A DNA stretch of 64,000 bases. It comes from Catonia carolina (taxonomy: Eukaryota; Arthropoda; Insecta; Hemiptera; Achilidae). The DNA lies in NCBI GenBank assembly GCA_035578175.1, contig JAQMRL010000003.1, forward strand, positions 27,724,672-27,788,671, written 5' to 3'. Each line of letters opens with the position of its first letter. The first letter of the stretch is position 1. The position numbers and the translations under genes were made by a program. The notes under the pieces were generated by a model. The model worked only from the letters and a program-made list of their open reading frames with translations. It ran no database searches and was not told where the DNA came from. Below, one piece after another: positions 21,755 to 34,239 of the stretch.

Positions 21755-24190
21755 ACTCCTATATTTCACACCATTTAAATACAAATTCTTGCTTAACGAT
21801 GGTAGTGTTTCATAACTGCTAATTAATTGATAAACGGTGTGAGTTGCACGAAATTTTAATGGTTATTGTGGTATATTAACATCCAGTTTTCATTCTATTG
21901 GTTTTTACTTTTCACAGTCATTATTTTGAGAATCGAATAAATGGTCGACCTAAACTAAATCTCGTTTTATTCTAATGCTTGTAATGTATCATCTTTATAT
22001 ACTGTATTTTGTTATTTACGTTTGATGAACGTAAATAAAACTTACAAGAACGATAACAAACAAGAGATAATTTTTTTAGTAGCCTACTGACGGGGAAAAG
22101 AACTTAACTTGACTTCTTGTGGACAAGATTGATAAATTAGTGAAGAGGTAACGATGCTCGAAAATAGTTGGATTGAAGTCCGGGTAAACGAGCTTAACTA
22201 ATTTAATAATTTGGATAAAGTGACAAATTTTGCAACCCTGCGTTTGAAGAAAAGCTTGCAATTCTGTGATTCCAAATATAATTAATTTTTTATGTAAGTT
22301 ACATGATGAGATTGTTTTAGTGCTAGACCATATTGATTTCATTCAAGTAAAATTGTTTCAATGCAGTTTTAAACTATTATTCGTAGCCTAAATGTAATTA
22401 TATTAAAACTTTGTTATCAAATTGTCGGTTGATTTCCACCATTTTATTACCCGATGATTCAAAAGTGCTTGTTCTAGATGACATAATAGATTTATTTTTT
22501 AAAAACTATGATTGTTCTCGACGCATGTTTTCAATATTGTATTTATTTATTATTCCGGTTATAAACTTTATTTAAATTGAAGTACAAAACAAAAAGTTTT
22601 CCCCTTGTTTTGATAGAAAAAATAGTATATGATCTGTTCGTATATTATAAAATAGAGGTAAAAGATTGGACCAACAGGTCATACGTAAGTTTTGTGGTAT
22701 GAGTGGGTGCTTTGTTAGAATTCTATGGAACCAAAACTGTCAACTGCTCTCATTCGAGGTGGTTTGAAAGTTAGTGGGTCACATCTCGCCTTCCCTACGT
22801 TTGGTAATCTCACGAGACTCGTATTGTTCAGACGTGAGGTCCCCAAGAGATACGTGATCTGTCACATTCTTCACTGAACATGTATTAAATCTGACAAAAA
22901 CTGATTGTATTCAAAACCTTCACATAACTCTCGATATCGTATTGTACTTTGTTTCATCTACAAGCTCGTACTTTATTAGTAAAGTTATCCCGACAAGAAT
23001 TTGATTTCTAAATTCGATAGCTTCGTTGTTTGAAATCAGTTTAAGTATCTGGAAAAGTGTATAACTCTGCATTTATCATCCAAATGTCCATAATATTATA
23101 TAATAATGTTATCATTTTAGTCCTTGTAGTTTTTGTCCTGTAGTTCTTTATTGGAACTTAAGTTTTCTTTCTTCCTATTTCTTGTTCATTAATTTAAAAA
23201 AAATTCAATCGTCACTCCAAATTCGGTATGTTGTCTTTCATAATATTTTTTTCGGAAAACCTTTTCAGGAAATTAATAAATGATCTAAACGTTAATGCAA
23301 CTACCATACTGAAATTTAAAACACAATAACGCCACATTTATCTAATATGGATAAAAGAATGTGTTTCTTTTTTATAGGAATTTTAGGGTTAAAACGCGTA
23401 GCCTCAGTAAGAAAAGTAAAATATTGTTGTCAAAAATAAATGGGACATTTGCGCACCGCAAACATTTTCAACGGTCCGAATATCTTTCCAATTTATTGTT
23501 AAATGTTTATACATGTTAGCCTACAGTTTGAGTCCCTAATGTAAAAAACCTGGGTACCATTCCATGTAAATTTTTATTTTTAAAATGCATGTAATTTATT
23601 AAGTTACAGTTTCATGGGGGTTCAACATTGTAAAACACCTATTAAATGGGCGGGCCGGGTGTCGGATGATTGGAGAGACGGATTAAATGTAATGTGCAAA
23701 GAAAACTCTTCTTTTTTCGATGCGAGTTTTAGGTTAAATTATCTTTTTTTACCAAGTAATAAACATAATAACATCTGCAAAAAAACGTTAAAATTGAAAA
23801 TTAAACAGTAGTCTAGTGTACATAAAGTTTATAGACCATTTCAGTACAGGACGTTAAATTATTCTAAATTCTAAATGAACAAAATAAATGTTATCGAAAT
23901 AATATAAATTAAAATTAAATAAAAAAAAGAATATATATAGTTCATTTTTCACATAGTACCTAAATGTAATGACATCGTTTATTTAGTAATTAATTATCAC
24001 ACAATTGTTTATAATTTCTGTACCAGGGTCGCACTACCTACTCACCCTTACCAAATTAATTATCTGCTTAAATTTTTTTCGTTTCTGGTGTGCTTATTTC
24101 AAATAATACAATCATTCCAACACTTTGATGATAACTTAGCAGTTCAAGCAACACACGAAACACCGGAAACTGCATAACAACACCTTCAAG
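21755..24190. other. AT-rich intergenic DNA, one unassigned frame
   Basis: The only longer frame is on the minus strand, 22076-22342 (88 codons, ATG start), with an ordinary soluble-looking composition. I recognise neither it nor any flanking splice or TE context. The rest holds nothing I can name. Confidence 0.45.
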
Positions 24191-24197
24191 AACAAGA

Positions 24198-24485
24198 ACC
24201 CACCGAGTTGGTCTAAAGGTAAAGTCGTCACTGCGAATCAACTGTTTAAGGTTACTGGTTAAAATCCTAGTAAAGGTAGTTACTTTTATATGGATTTGAA
24301 TATTAAACAGTTGTTGACCGTGTACTTTGATGTCGGGGTTCAATTAATCATACTCTCTCCGAAATGATCGGTCTGGGTCTGTACAAGACTTCACGTCATA
24401 CACAACATCCTCATCTCATTAAGTCATGGAGTTGATTATTGTTCTGAATTGAACAGATTGCAACGTAGACACTTTAAAAATAAAA
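24198..24485 (+). repeat. tRNA-derived SINE (family 2)
   Basis: A tRNA-like head (GAGTTGGTCTAAAGGTAAAG, then a B-box-like GGTTAAAATCC) leads into a longer body: TAGTTACTTTTATATGGATT, GGGGTTCAATTAATCA and GTCTGTACAAGACTTCA. It ends in an A-rich tail. The body resembles a SINE that I associate with hemipteran genomes. The copy is diverged and has no relation to family 1 beyond the tRNA head. Confidence 0.65.
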
Positions 24486-24537
24486 TTATTAATAAGAATT
24501 ATCAAGAATAAATAAAAAACATTGATCGTTAAAAATT

Positions 24538-25057
24538 TTGGCGAATTAAATCCAATAAAGCGAACGTCACGCATATTATACTTATACAGTACTAAGGGAA
24601 GAAAATCTCCCCGCCAATCGTTCTAAAAACATTCCGCTCCTTCAAACAGAATCCTCTAAATACCTTGGACTACCATCTTGATAAATTTCTTACTTGGAGA
24701 ACACATATTTTGAATAAAAGAAAACAGTTTCTCAAATGTGTATGATTCTCTGAAAAAATTGTCTTTCAAAAACAAATTAACAATATACAAATCACTTATG
24801 AAACTTATCTGGTCATTAAGAAATTCGGAATGTTCAACATTCTCAATGGTATACAACGATTTCAATCTAAATTTTTACCCACCGTCACTTACTCTCCTTA
24901 GCACATAAAAACTTTACCGTAATAAACACACAACAACAATTAAAACATCTCACGATAGACAACAAAATACTAGTCTAGGAGTCAAGAATCGAATGTAAAT
25001 ATTCATTGATGCAAACACTTTTGCCATCAATTTATTGGACAACAGTGAGGAAATTCT
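24538..25057 (+). pseudogene. decayed jockey-type LINE ORF2 fragment
   Basis: Plus-strand translation, moving between frames, shows WRIKSN then SSKYLGL, HLDKFLTWRTHILNKR, LSFKNKLTIYKSLMKLIW, IQRFQSKFLPTVTYSP and finally FAINLLDNSEEIL. These are consecutive C-terminal signatures of jockey-clade ORF2 in the right order. Several frameshifts and stops show long inactivity. It begins where the family 2 SINE ends. Confidence 0.8.
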
Positions 25058-25364
25058 ATAATTACAACTTCATAACACTGATCTTTTTTGAATAATTTTC
25101 CCTTGCAAATAGTAAACCTACGCTTAGTTAACACAAATTTATATTCCCGTATTTCAGTTAAGGAAATTTCTTTTCAAATCATTTAGTTTGCCCAATTTGT
25201 TATACCAACTAAATTATTTATAGATCCATATGAACAGAATGTAGATTTTTATTGCAGTAAGTCAAGAAATAAAAAATTTGTAATCGTTTCATTTTAGTGT
25301 TGTAATGATATGTGAATGAGAATAAACGACCGATAATTGTAATTTTTATTGTATTTAAAATATT

Positions 25365-25446
25365 AGAATTTGGCTACAAATCGAACTCGGACTTTTTCTT
25401 TAAAGACCAATGCAGTCTAGCGTCGTGCCACTGCACCACAAATGCA
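25365..25446 (-). repeat. tRNA-derived SINE head, minus strand
   Basis: The complement reads as a tRNA-like head ending in a B-box-like CGAGTTCGATT. The complement of the A-box region, GTGCCACTGCACCAC, lies near 25425. The copy is short and diverged. Confidence 0.5.
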
Positions 25447-25449
25447 GAA

Positions 25450-25970
25450 TTGTCAATTTTGTTGTGAAAATCAGACGATCTCAGTAATTTTAAGGTTGTA
25501 AACAGGTTGGAGATGTCTGAGGAATCTAAGCAGAGAGTTGCGTGTTGCACGTGATGGTTGATTTCGGTACTAAGTAGGCCCTACATACCCTAACACAATT
25601 TATTTTCAATCTCCTTAGCTTTTGTTACGGAAAAGTTAACATTTTTAATCTTTAATTAAAACATCACCAAATTAGCTTTTCTGTGGAATGGTAAGTTAAT
25701 TATATATTAATTTATAATAAATTATTTTTAATTAATAGTTTAGTTGTAAAATATTTTGAATTCTTTACTTTCTTCATAAAAGCTTGTTTCATTTATTTTT
25801 TTAAGCAATGTAAACGTGTGATAGAAACAAATTAAGTACATTTCTCTATGTCTCCCAAATCTATTCTCATATTAAACAATAGTCCTACATCTAGGAGTAA
25901 TCAAATATACAATTAATCAACAGCTTGATTGATATCAACAACTGTAGTTTTAAAGAAATTGAAAGTTTGA
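25450..25970. other. AT-rich DNA, nothing recognised
   Basis: No feature recognised between two SINE fragments. Confidence 0.5.
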
Positions 25971-25984
25971 ACAGGTAATCGTAA

Positions 25985-26066
25985 TCTCTATACTCTAACC
26001 GGGAAACGAACCAGGGACATACCACGTTGTACCTACCACGTAAAAAACTACGCCATAGAGGCCGCA
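25985..26066 (-). repeat. tRNA-derived SINE head, minus strand
   Basis: CCGGGAAACGAACCAGGGAC is the complement of a B-box segment, and ACTACGCCATAGAGGC is the complement of the GCCTCTATGGCGTAGT head seen in family 1. Confidence 0.6.
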
Positions 26067-26284
26067 TATTTTACACTTCAAATATTTATTTTATAATTTC
26101 GTTTTTAATAAAATATCAACACTGCATAAATACAGTGTAGCGTATAATTATTGACAGCTATTTTTAAAAAAATTATATGAATAGTTTTCCAGCAATAGAT
26201 AATTTTGAAACTCCAACTTTATTCGATTTTAGTGATCTTTGTCCAAACCTATTTCAAATATTTGTTTTGGAAGGTCTACAAAAG

Positions 26285-26540
26285 TAACAGAAGGAAAAAG
26301 GAAAAAGGAAGATCTACCAGCAAACATAACAAAGGCAAATTTTTGAGAAGTGGGAAACAAACTGTTGTTTTAAATGTATTTTATAAACTCCTGGAGAGAA
26401 ATCCTAGCTTTAAATCAAGTTGTTAAATCCACTGCTGAAATAACCGGGGTGTCGGTCACTAGTAAGTTATTAATCGAATTCGTACTGAACTAAAGAGAAA
26501 AGGAATGGTTAAAACATAAGCTAGAATAAGTAATCTTGGA
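26285..26540 (+). pseudogene. possible remnant of a transposon HTH protein
   Basis: Plus translation GKFLRSGKQTVVLNVFYKLL, then (after an in-frame stop) VKSTAEITGVSVTSKLLIEF. It resembles the N-terminal helix-turn-helix domain of transposon-encoded proteins common in insects (G..L.SG.rq.v.NVf...T.eiTGVS). The stop after KSSC and the lack of a catalytic domain point to a fragment. The assignment is from memory of the pattern and is uncertain. Confidence 0.35.
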
Positions 26541-26544
26541 ACTT

Positions 26545-28150
26545 CTGTGCTGGACGAATTGAATGTATTAAATGAAAATTCACTAAAAAAATTTATAGGT
26601 TCTTTTTCAGAAATGAAATACCAACATTTTGAAAAGACCTGTATGATTTTTTATAAAGTAATGTTATCATTAATACGTAAAATTACTGTCATAGCAATTC
26701 GCTGCATTAAACGTTTTTATTGAATTAGAAGTGTAAAACATTTGACAGACATCCTGTATTAATGCACTCTTATCACCTACGGCGTGTTCATACGACATAT
26801 TCCTTCTTTTAGAGAACAGACTACTTAAAAATACTCTTACTGAACCTCGAAAACGAAAAATGGTTTTAATAAAAAATTAAATAAAATTTGCAGATAAATT
26901 AATTCGTATTCTGTATACGTTTGTAAATGGTGTATTTAAATTTACTTTTGTATTAAATTCAGTGTTTGTGTATATTATTTTTTCCCAAGTCTATTCCCGA
27001 AAGGGTCGTCGACTTATGGAGGTTTATCTATTATTGATTCAAAATTGTTTTGCAGCATCCATTAAAATTTACTTGAAGAATACAAATTGAAGTTCTATAC
27101 ATTTATTATAGAATGAATTTTTGTTTATACGGGTTTTTTCAATATTAGTTAAGGAATTTCTATAGCTTTACACGGAAAGACATTTCTAAAATGAGAATAG
27201 TTTTCTCGTAATAGAGGGATAAGAAATTTTGCCATTGGTTTTTTATTGGAAGTTATCGCTATAACCTAGAGGAAAGACAACGTTGTAGAGTAATATTTTA
27301 TATGCAAAAGATTATCGTTTATTTTTATATTGCAAACACCTACCATTAATATCAAAGCTGGAGATTAGGTTGTTGTTCATTATTTTACGTTTATCTAATG
27401 ACAGTTTGACGTTGATACCGAACCTCTTTATAATGTATCGCTGTGAAATATTAAATTTCTTTGCAACAGAAGTCCAATATTTTACGTTTTATAAAACGGA
27501 TAGTGAAAACTATGTTTTTATATTATCAAAATATAAAAACTACTAGCTATGTTTCAGAATGTTATTGATTGCCATACACACACATTCATACGTAGTATGT
27601 ATATGAATAAAATATATGACACATGAGATGTAGCAGTATATAAATCATGACTTTCAACATTTTTAGATTGATAACAAGGAGACGAACAGGATTGTCCAAT
27701 GTTATCGGCGTTGTTGCACATTTTCATTTTTGAAGTCACACGATGCAGACTACTAAAGTTACAAGACTGATGCTGTCATACATCTTGGTCATGAAGTAAA
27801 TTTAAATCTATTATTGTATATGAATAATTCAGTAGATTATTAAAAAACCAAAAATCTAGTATGGGGTATTCCATTCAGTCGGTAGAGATTTACATTTTGA
27901 GAAGCGTTAATAAAATGGATAGTTTCAGAAATGAGCTGCATCCTAAATTACTTAAAAATTAGGCATTTTTTTCTTAAATAGAATGTTATAGAGTACTCAG
28001 AGAGGTTATAGAGATCAACTTCAAAGAATGTGTCCACATAGGTTTCTGTAGATTGATCAAAGGTCACAGACCAATTAAAAAGCGTGATCGGTAGTGACTA
28101 GGGGTAAGGTGGTTGCCGGAACAGGCCCTGCCAATTAGTTTTTTAATGTA
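26545..28150. other. AT-rich DNA, nothing recognised
   Basis: No coding segment recognised. The last 250 bases may include the eroded 5' part of the mariner remnant that follows. Confidence 0.5.
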
Positions 28151-28154
28151 AGAA

Positions 28155-28770
28155 ACAAACAAAATGAGGACCGCCTTGGACACCCTAGCACATAAATAAC
28201 CTACGACAGTGTCGTAGAAGTGAGAAAAATGATTTTGAAAGATCGCAGAATCACTATCAAAAAGGTTGCTGATGAGGTCAGTATATCAATTGGATCCCAT
28301 AAAGTAATTTTTCGGATGTTTTGGGCATGAAACGCGTGGCAGCAAAGTTCTTTCCGAAATTAGTGAACAAAATTAACAAATTTTCGAACGAAAAGAACGT
28401 CGAGTGGATATCGCCCAAGAATGGGTGAATGAAATCAACAATTACCAAGAATTTCTACAAACGGTCATAACAGGTTACGAAACATGGGTATATGGGTATG
28501 ATATCGAAACCTTCTTTTAAATTTTTAAGAGAACCATGAAAGGACGACGTTTTGCCACCATTATTGGCATATAAACAGAATCGCTAAAGGAGCTGAAAGC
28601 TATACGAAAAAGTGAGTTCCAGAAGTTTTTCCAAGATTGAAAAATACCCTGGCACAAGTGTATTGTATCTGAGGATGATTACTTTGAAGAGTACAAAATT
28701 TTTATAGGTGAATAAATACATTTTTTTAAGAAAAAATAAAATTCCTGTTATTTTTCGATCAAACTTCGAA
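28155..28770 (+). pseudogene. mariner-family transposase, deleted and decayed
   Basis: Translation in shifting frames gives ILKDRRITIKKVADEVSISI, DVLGMKRVAAKF, RKERRVDIAQEWVNEI and EFLQTVITGYETWVYGYDIE, then directly MKGRRFAT, TESLKEL, WHKCIVSEDDYFEEYKIFIG. These are mariner DNA-binding and catalytic-domain signatures. The first catalytic Asp in TGDE(S/T)W is Tyr here. Everything between ETWVYGYD and the KGRRFAT segment is missing, including the second and third catalytic Asp. It ends in an A/T-rich stretch typical of mariner 3' ends. It cannot encode an active enzyme. Confidence 0.85.
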
Positions 28771-28774
28771 TAGT

Positions 28775-30040
28775 AACTAACGGAAGTTTAATTAGTTTGC
28801 GCTGCCATTACATACGGTACACAACCGCAGATGCTTACTAAAGGAAATATTAGCAAACTACCAAAACCATAATGTACCATTGAAAGATCTACGACAGGAG
28901 TAATATTATAACATTGAAAACCAAACGACATTTAGAAACACCACTGAAATGTACAACGTCGTACAAGAATGGTTCAACGATAATGGAAATGAGTAGGTCG
29001 TAATTAAAACCTTACGAACGGAAGATGGTAGTGTTATAAAAAAATGGAGACAATAAACAAGTATATGGGCGTAAGTACGACTAAAGATGTGACGGAGAGA
29101 TGAAACCAAGAGAGTGGATAAGATTTAAATGGACACAGCAAATATGAAAACATGGAGAACCTTGGTGGAGAGTTGCGTGAAATATTGAACAAATGGGCAA
29201 TAAAACAGCGAAGTTTATGCTAAATTTTTTGTACAGTGTTTTAAAAATTAGATGAACTTTTGTATTTTATTGAAGTTTTCGTAATTTTGGAGGTATAGGC
29301 CTACCGTTAATTTTGGAAAAAGTTCCTTTGGGTTGAGAAAAATGTAATATTAACAAGGACACAAATATATAAACACGCACAAATGAACATTCTTCTAAAA
29401 ACAAATTTTGATTTCTAGGGTCAACCAACGTGAAATCCGAATATCGAAAATTTTAAACCATCGCAATAATTTCTTGTAAATTCAAAAGATAGAAAGCGAG
29501 ATTGTAAAAAAGGAAATTTTAATCACGAATTAAAAATAACTGTTATATTATTTTATTAAAAATGATTACTTCTAACAAACTAGGATTCATTTTTTCTGAC
29601 GTATTCCAAAGCAATCTGAGTTATTTGGTCATGACATGTTGTAAATTCAATGGGAGGTTAGGTAAATGACATTTCTAGGCTGTTATGTGTCGCCCGTAGA
29701 CAACACCCCATGAACGACGCGGCGCTACAACCTGTCGGGTCCTTTCTCTATAGTGTACCTGTCAGTACCAAAGCTATTTTAGAATAAAGTGTAATAATAA
29801 CAAATAGTATAATTAAAATAGCATAAAATTGTTAATTAATTATACAAATAAAATAAGTTAACTAAAAATTCATTAACTCAGTGTTAATATTTACAAAAAG
29901 CGAGAAAATAAACTAAATAAACAAAAGACCAGAAAATAGAATAATATAAATCTAAAGAATTTATTAAGGTGACTCCAATTTGTTTTTAATCGTTGTTGGA
30001 ATTATTGATTTGCGAACAAATCTTACCGCTGAGGATTTTA
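28775..30040. other. AT-rich DNA, nothing firm
   Basis: A GC-richer patch near 29690-29790 and a possible but unconvincing LINE-like reading near 28960-29030 are the only deviations. No feature can be supported. Confidence 0.45.
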
Positions 30041-30042
30041 AA

Positions 30043-30920
30043 TTTTTACTTTCTTTTGACCAACATGACTTTGATTATAATGTAGGAAAGGAAAAAATAG
30101 TTTCATATTGATTTTTCGAAACTGGATTTTCACCGAAAATACACATTTTTAAGCCCCTTGTACCAAAACAACATGGGTTTTAGCGTTTGGTAGGTGTCCG
30201 TGTGTGAAAAATTACCTATATCTCAAGAACGGAATATTGTATGAAGTTGAAACCTGAAGCTTTAAGTAAGGTACCACTAGCGGGCCCGACACTAATATTT
30301 TCATCAAGATCAGTCAACCGGAATAGTAGTTTATTTACCGGGTATAAATAGTAGTTTATGCATTTTTTTACTTTTCTGAGATTTTCTAAAAACGGCTCCT
30401 ACAATTTTTTTTTAAAAATCGCCTCATTTACTACATTGTTTATGCTCTTGAAGATGGAGTAAGCACTGAAATTCGTGGGGCTATGCTATGGTAATAATTG
30501 TTTTTCAGATTGTGGCCTAGATAATATGTTTTTTAGGGAAAAAACATACATAATCAAAATTGAAGGTTACAACTTTTGTATTAACGATTTTTTTACAACG
30601 ATTTGTTTAGCGTCTTCTGGTTTTTGCTCATTAAAATCGTCAAAAATGGGATTTGTTAAGAATGCGGCCTTAGTATGCATTTTACTACAAAAGTGTATAT
30701 AATCAAAATTATAAAAAATTAAAAAGCCTTCAAATTTTATTTCAAGCATTGTTTTCTACATATCCTAGTTTAGCGCCAATTAGTGATTTTCCGTATTTTT
30801 AAGCCATACAATGGTTAATTTTCATGTTTCGTCACTCATTCATGATTAAAATTCTTATTAATAGCTTTTCTTTATTAACATTGGCAAGAGAAAGTCGTGT
30901 GAGTGTTTCACACCAGATTA
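30043..30920 (+). mobile_element. Helentron-like element, copy E (old, without long TG array)
   Basis: It is collinear with copies A and B: a TTTTTACTTTC start, GATTTTTCGAAA, TATCTCAAGAACGGAA, TTTTCATCAAGATC, the TAGTATGCATTTTA segment and the end TTGGCAAGAGAAAGTCGTG with hairpin GTGTGA/TCACAC before CCAGA. Many substitutions and small indels mark it as older. Where the other copies carry a long (TG)n, this copy has only GTCCGTGTGTGAA. Confidence 0.7.
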
Positions 30921-31665
30921 TTTTTTCTAAAAATATTATGGTTTGTACAGATTTATTTGATAAATAACTGTAAATATATCGATAACACTGTAACACGTTA
31001 TTACTGACAAACAGTGAATTGTTTTCCAATACCCTCTCACCACCTCAGTACCACTATATCAACGGACACCGATATACACCACCGCATTTTCATAAGTTCA
31101 CTAGACGTATACATTTACACATAGATCGCATCCTGCTCCATCTAGAACGTTGTGTCACATTTAACGAGTGAATGTAACCCATTATTGTATTGATTAATAA
31201 CATGGTGTACACGACTAAGCTTTGTACACATTGACAACGCCTATCCATTAGCGTGAGTTAACTTACGCCTAAATTGTCACCGTAATATCATATTATCGTT
31301 ATCATGTCTAACCCCTTCTCCCTTATCCGGCAACTGCAAAATATGCCTTATGATATTGTTTAACTTGGATAGAATTTCATTTACATGTACTTTTACATAT
31401 TTTATTCCATATAATTTTATGTTACGTAATGATCGTATAAGTCTACCGGTAATATAAATTAATTGACATAAAATTATTTTATTTCACGTATTACTTTTCT
31501 TCCACCAAAAACCTTAATTATAACATTCTAAAGTAGTTAAAATCAGTAAAATAGAAAGGGGTCGGGAGAAGACAGTGCTAACCCACATCAACATAATTTT
31601 ACGCAATGTCATTTTAAAAGTTTACTGAAATCTACAAATCATTCTTTTGACTTTCTTGTGAAAGA
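30920..31665. other. AT-rich DNA, nothing recognised
   Basis: No coding or repeat signature recognised between two copies of the same element family. Confidence 0.5.
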
Positions 31666-31670
31666 TTTGT

Positions 31671-32706
<1,036 letters not shown>

Positions 32707-32752
32707 CTGTTAATCTAGGTTCTTAAGATCGTAAATATGGTATTCTGTTTAA

Positions 32753-33305
32753 CCCTTTATAGGGCAGTAATACGGGGAAAAATATACATGTTGTAAAATG
32801 TTAAATTTTGTTTTTTAGGGACTTCAGTAATGTATTTCTAGTGCTAGAACAGTAAGGTATTTCGTTTTTTATGTTAAGCCCCGGTAAGTATACTTACCAA
32901 AAAACGTTTATTGAAATGGGAATCACATAATTAGTGGTAAGAATGCCTATTAAAACAACTTGTAGTCCTATATAACAGAAAATTGTGTAGACTAACTTAT
33001 CTCAACTTTATATTAGCATTAATGCTTGCTTTCCCGTAAAAATCTCGAAATTTTCTTAGCACTGAACAAAAGTAACAACAAAACAACTTGGTTGCGTACA
33101 CTGGTATGAATCCTTACCTAATTCGCGCAACTCATGAAAAAAGTGGTCGCTGCGCACTAATTTTTTTAAATGTGGATATTCTACTTACCAGAAAACATCT
33201 ATAAAACCATAAAATACCAGTAGATTTCTAACTGCATAGCTTATTTTTAGAAAAAATTGACCTTATTACCAGTGGTAAGTATACTTACCAAAGGCGTATA
33301 GAGGG
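32753..33305. mobile_element. piggyBac-like MITE with TTAA target duplication
   Basis: TTAA lies at 32749-32752 and at 33306-33309. The ends are CCCTTTATAGGGC and, as reverse complement of the right end, CCCTCTATACGCC, so with the TTAA they form an inverted repeat with few mismatches. TTAA duplication and CCC...GGG ends define piggyBac-type transposons. At 553 bp it has no transposase. Two identical 16-bp palindromes GGTAAGTATACTTACC (32883-32898 and 33274-33289) lie inside the ends and may be transposase-binding subterminal repeats. Confidence 0.8.
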
Positions 33306-33309
33306 TTAA

Positions 33310-34040
33310 AACATGCTGTACATTTTATTTTTACAGAATATTTAACAAAAATCATGCTGGAAATTTTTTCGGTTAGCACTTTCTTTTGCCGACACCTTCA
33401 CTAATGTAAGTCTTATTGTAAAGCTAAATGACAATTTTTACTTTATTGTTATGCTGTGGGAATCTGTTGGCACCCTAAAATGCAATCAGTACCCAAGAAA
33501 TGCATCTTAAACCTAGTTAAAATAATGAAGGTGTTAATAGGTTAACCATTAACCGTATGTCTTCCGCTAGTTTCTTATGAATTACTTTCTGCTCAAAACT
33601 ATCTGGTCAAGCCACATAATCACGGGTTTGAGTAATTCTTACAATTTTGTGAAAAGTTTTAACAATTTTGAGTGTTTAGAATGATTGATCCCCTGATGTG
33701 TGTTCAGCAGCTGGTGATAAATACGAAATGAAATTATTTTTTTTGTTAATACAGTAAATCTAAAATATGAACTTAAACCTAGAACATTTTATCAGATTAG
33801 TGTTTTTTTTTTTTGTTACTAGTTAATGATGTTGGAAAAATTTGGCAAAGGTAGAACCATCACCAGTATGTTACATCCTGTTTTGTGGAGTAATCAGATA
33901 TTTTGTGCCAATAAGACAAAAACTTTTCGTTAATTTGATTATTCCTTTATATTCATAGCACAGAGGTTTTGACTTTCTAACCAAAATTCAAAAGCATAAT
34001 AATTGTTATAAAAATGAATTTCTGAACAAGACAACTCATC
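33310..34040. other. AT-rich DNA, nothing recognised
   Basis: No feature recognised. Confidence 0.5.
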
Positions 34041-34044
34041 TGTA

Positions 34045-34233
34045 ATGTTTAGCTGTGTAAAAAAGTGCACAGGTTACCACAAAATATTTGGCTTTAAAAA
34101 GCCAGGGCAACCCAAAAGGGAGTGGATTGATGTAGTTGTTAGTGAATGGATGAAAGCTATGGAGAAAAGAGGTCTAAGGGATGAAAACGTGTTCAATGGA
34201 CATATGAATGGAATTTTCGTTGGCGGTAAATGA
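34045..34233 (+). pseudogene. possible LINE reverse-transcriptase C-terminal scrap
   Basis: The frame contains KPGQPKREWIDVVVSEWMKA followed by MEKRGLRDENVF. It resembles the GRPK.RW.D....M...GL...DA tail of several non-LTR RT proteins. No other part of the protein is visible, so the call rests on one motif. Confidence 0.35.
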
Positions 34234-34239
34234 TCCAGT

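Noticed and set aside
28960..29200. LINE-like reading (IKTLRTEDGSVIKKWRQ)
   Set aside because: It resembles the region upstream of RT in some LINEs, but no further motif supports it.
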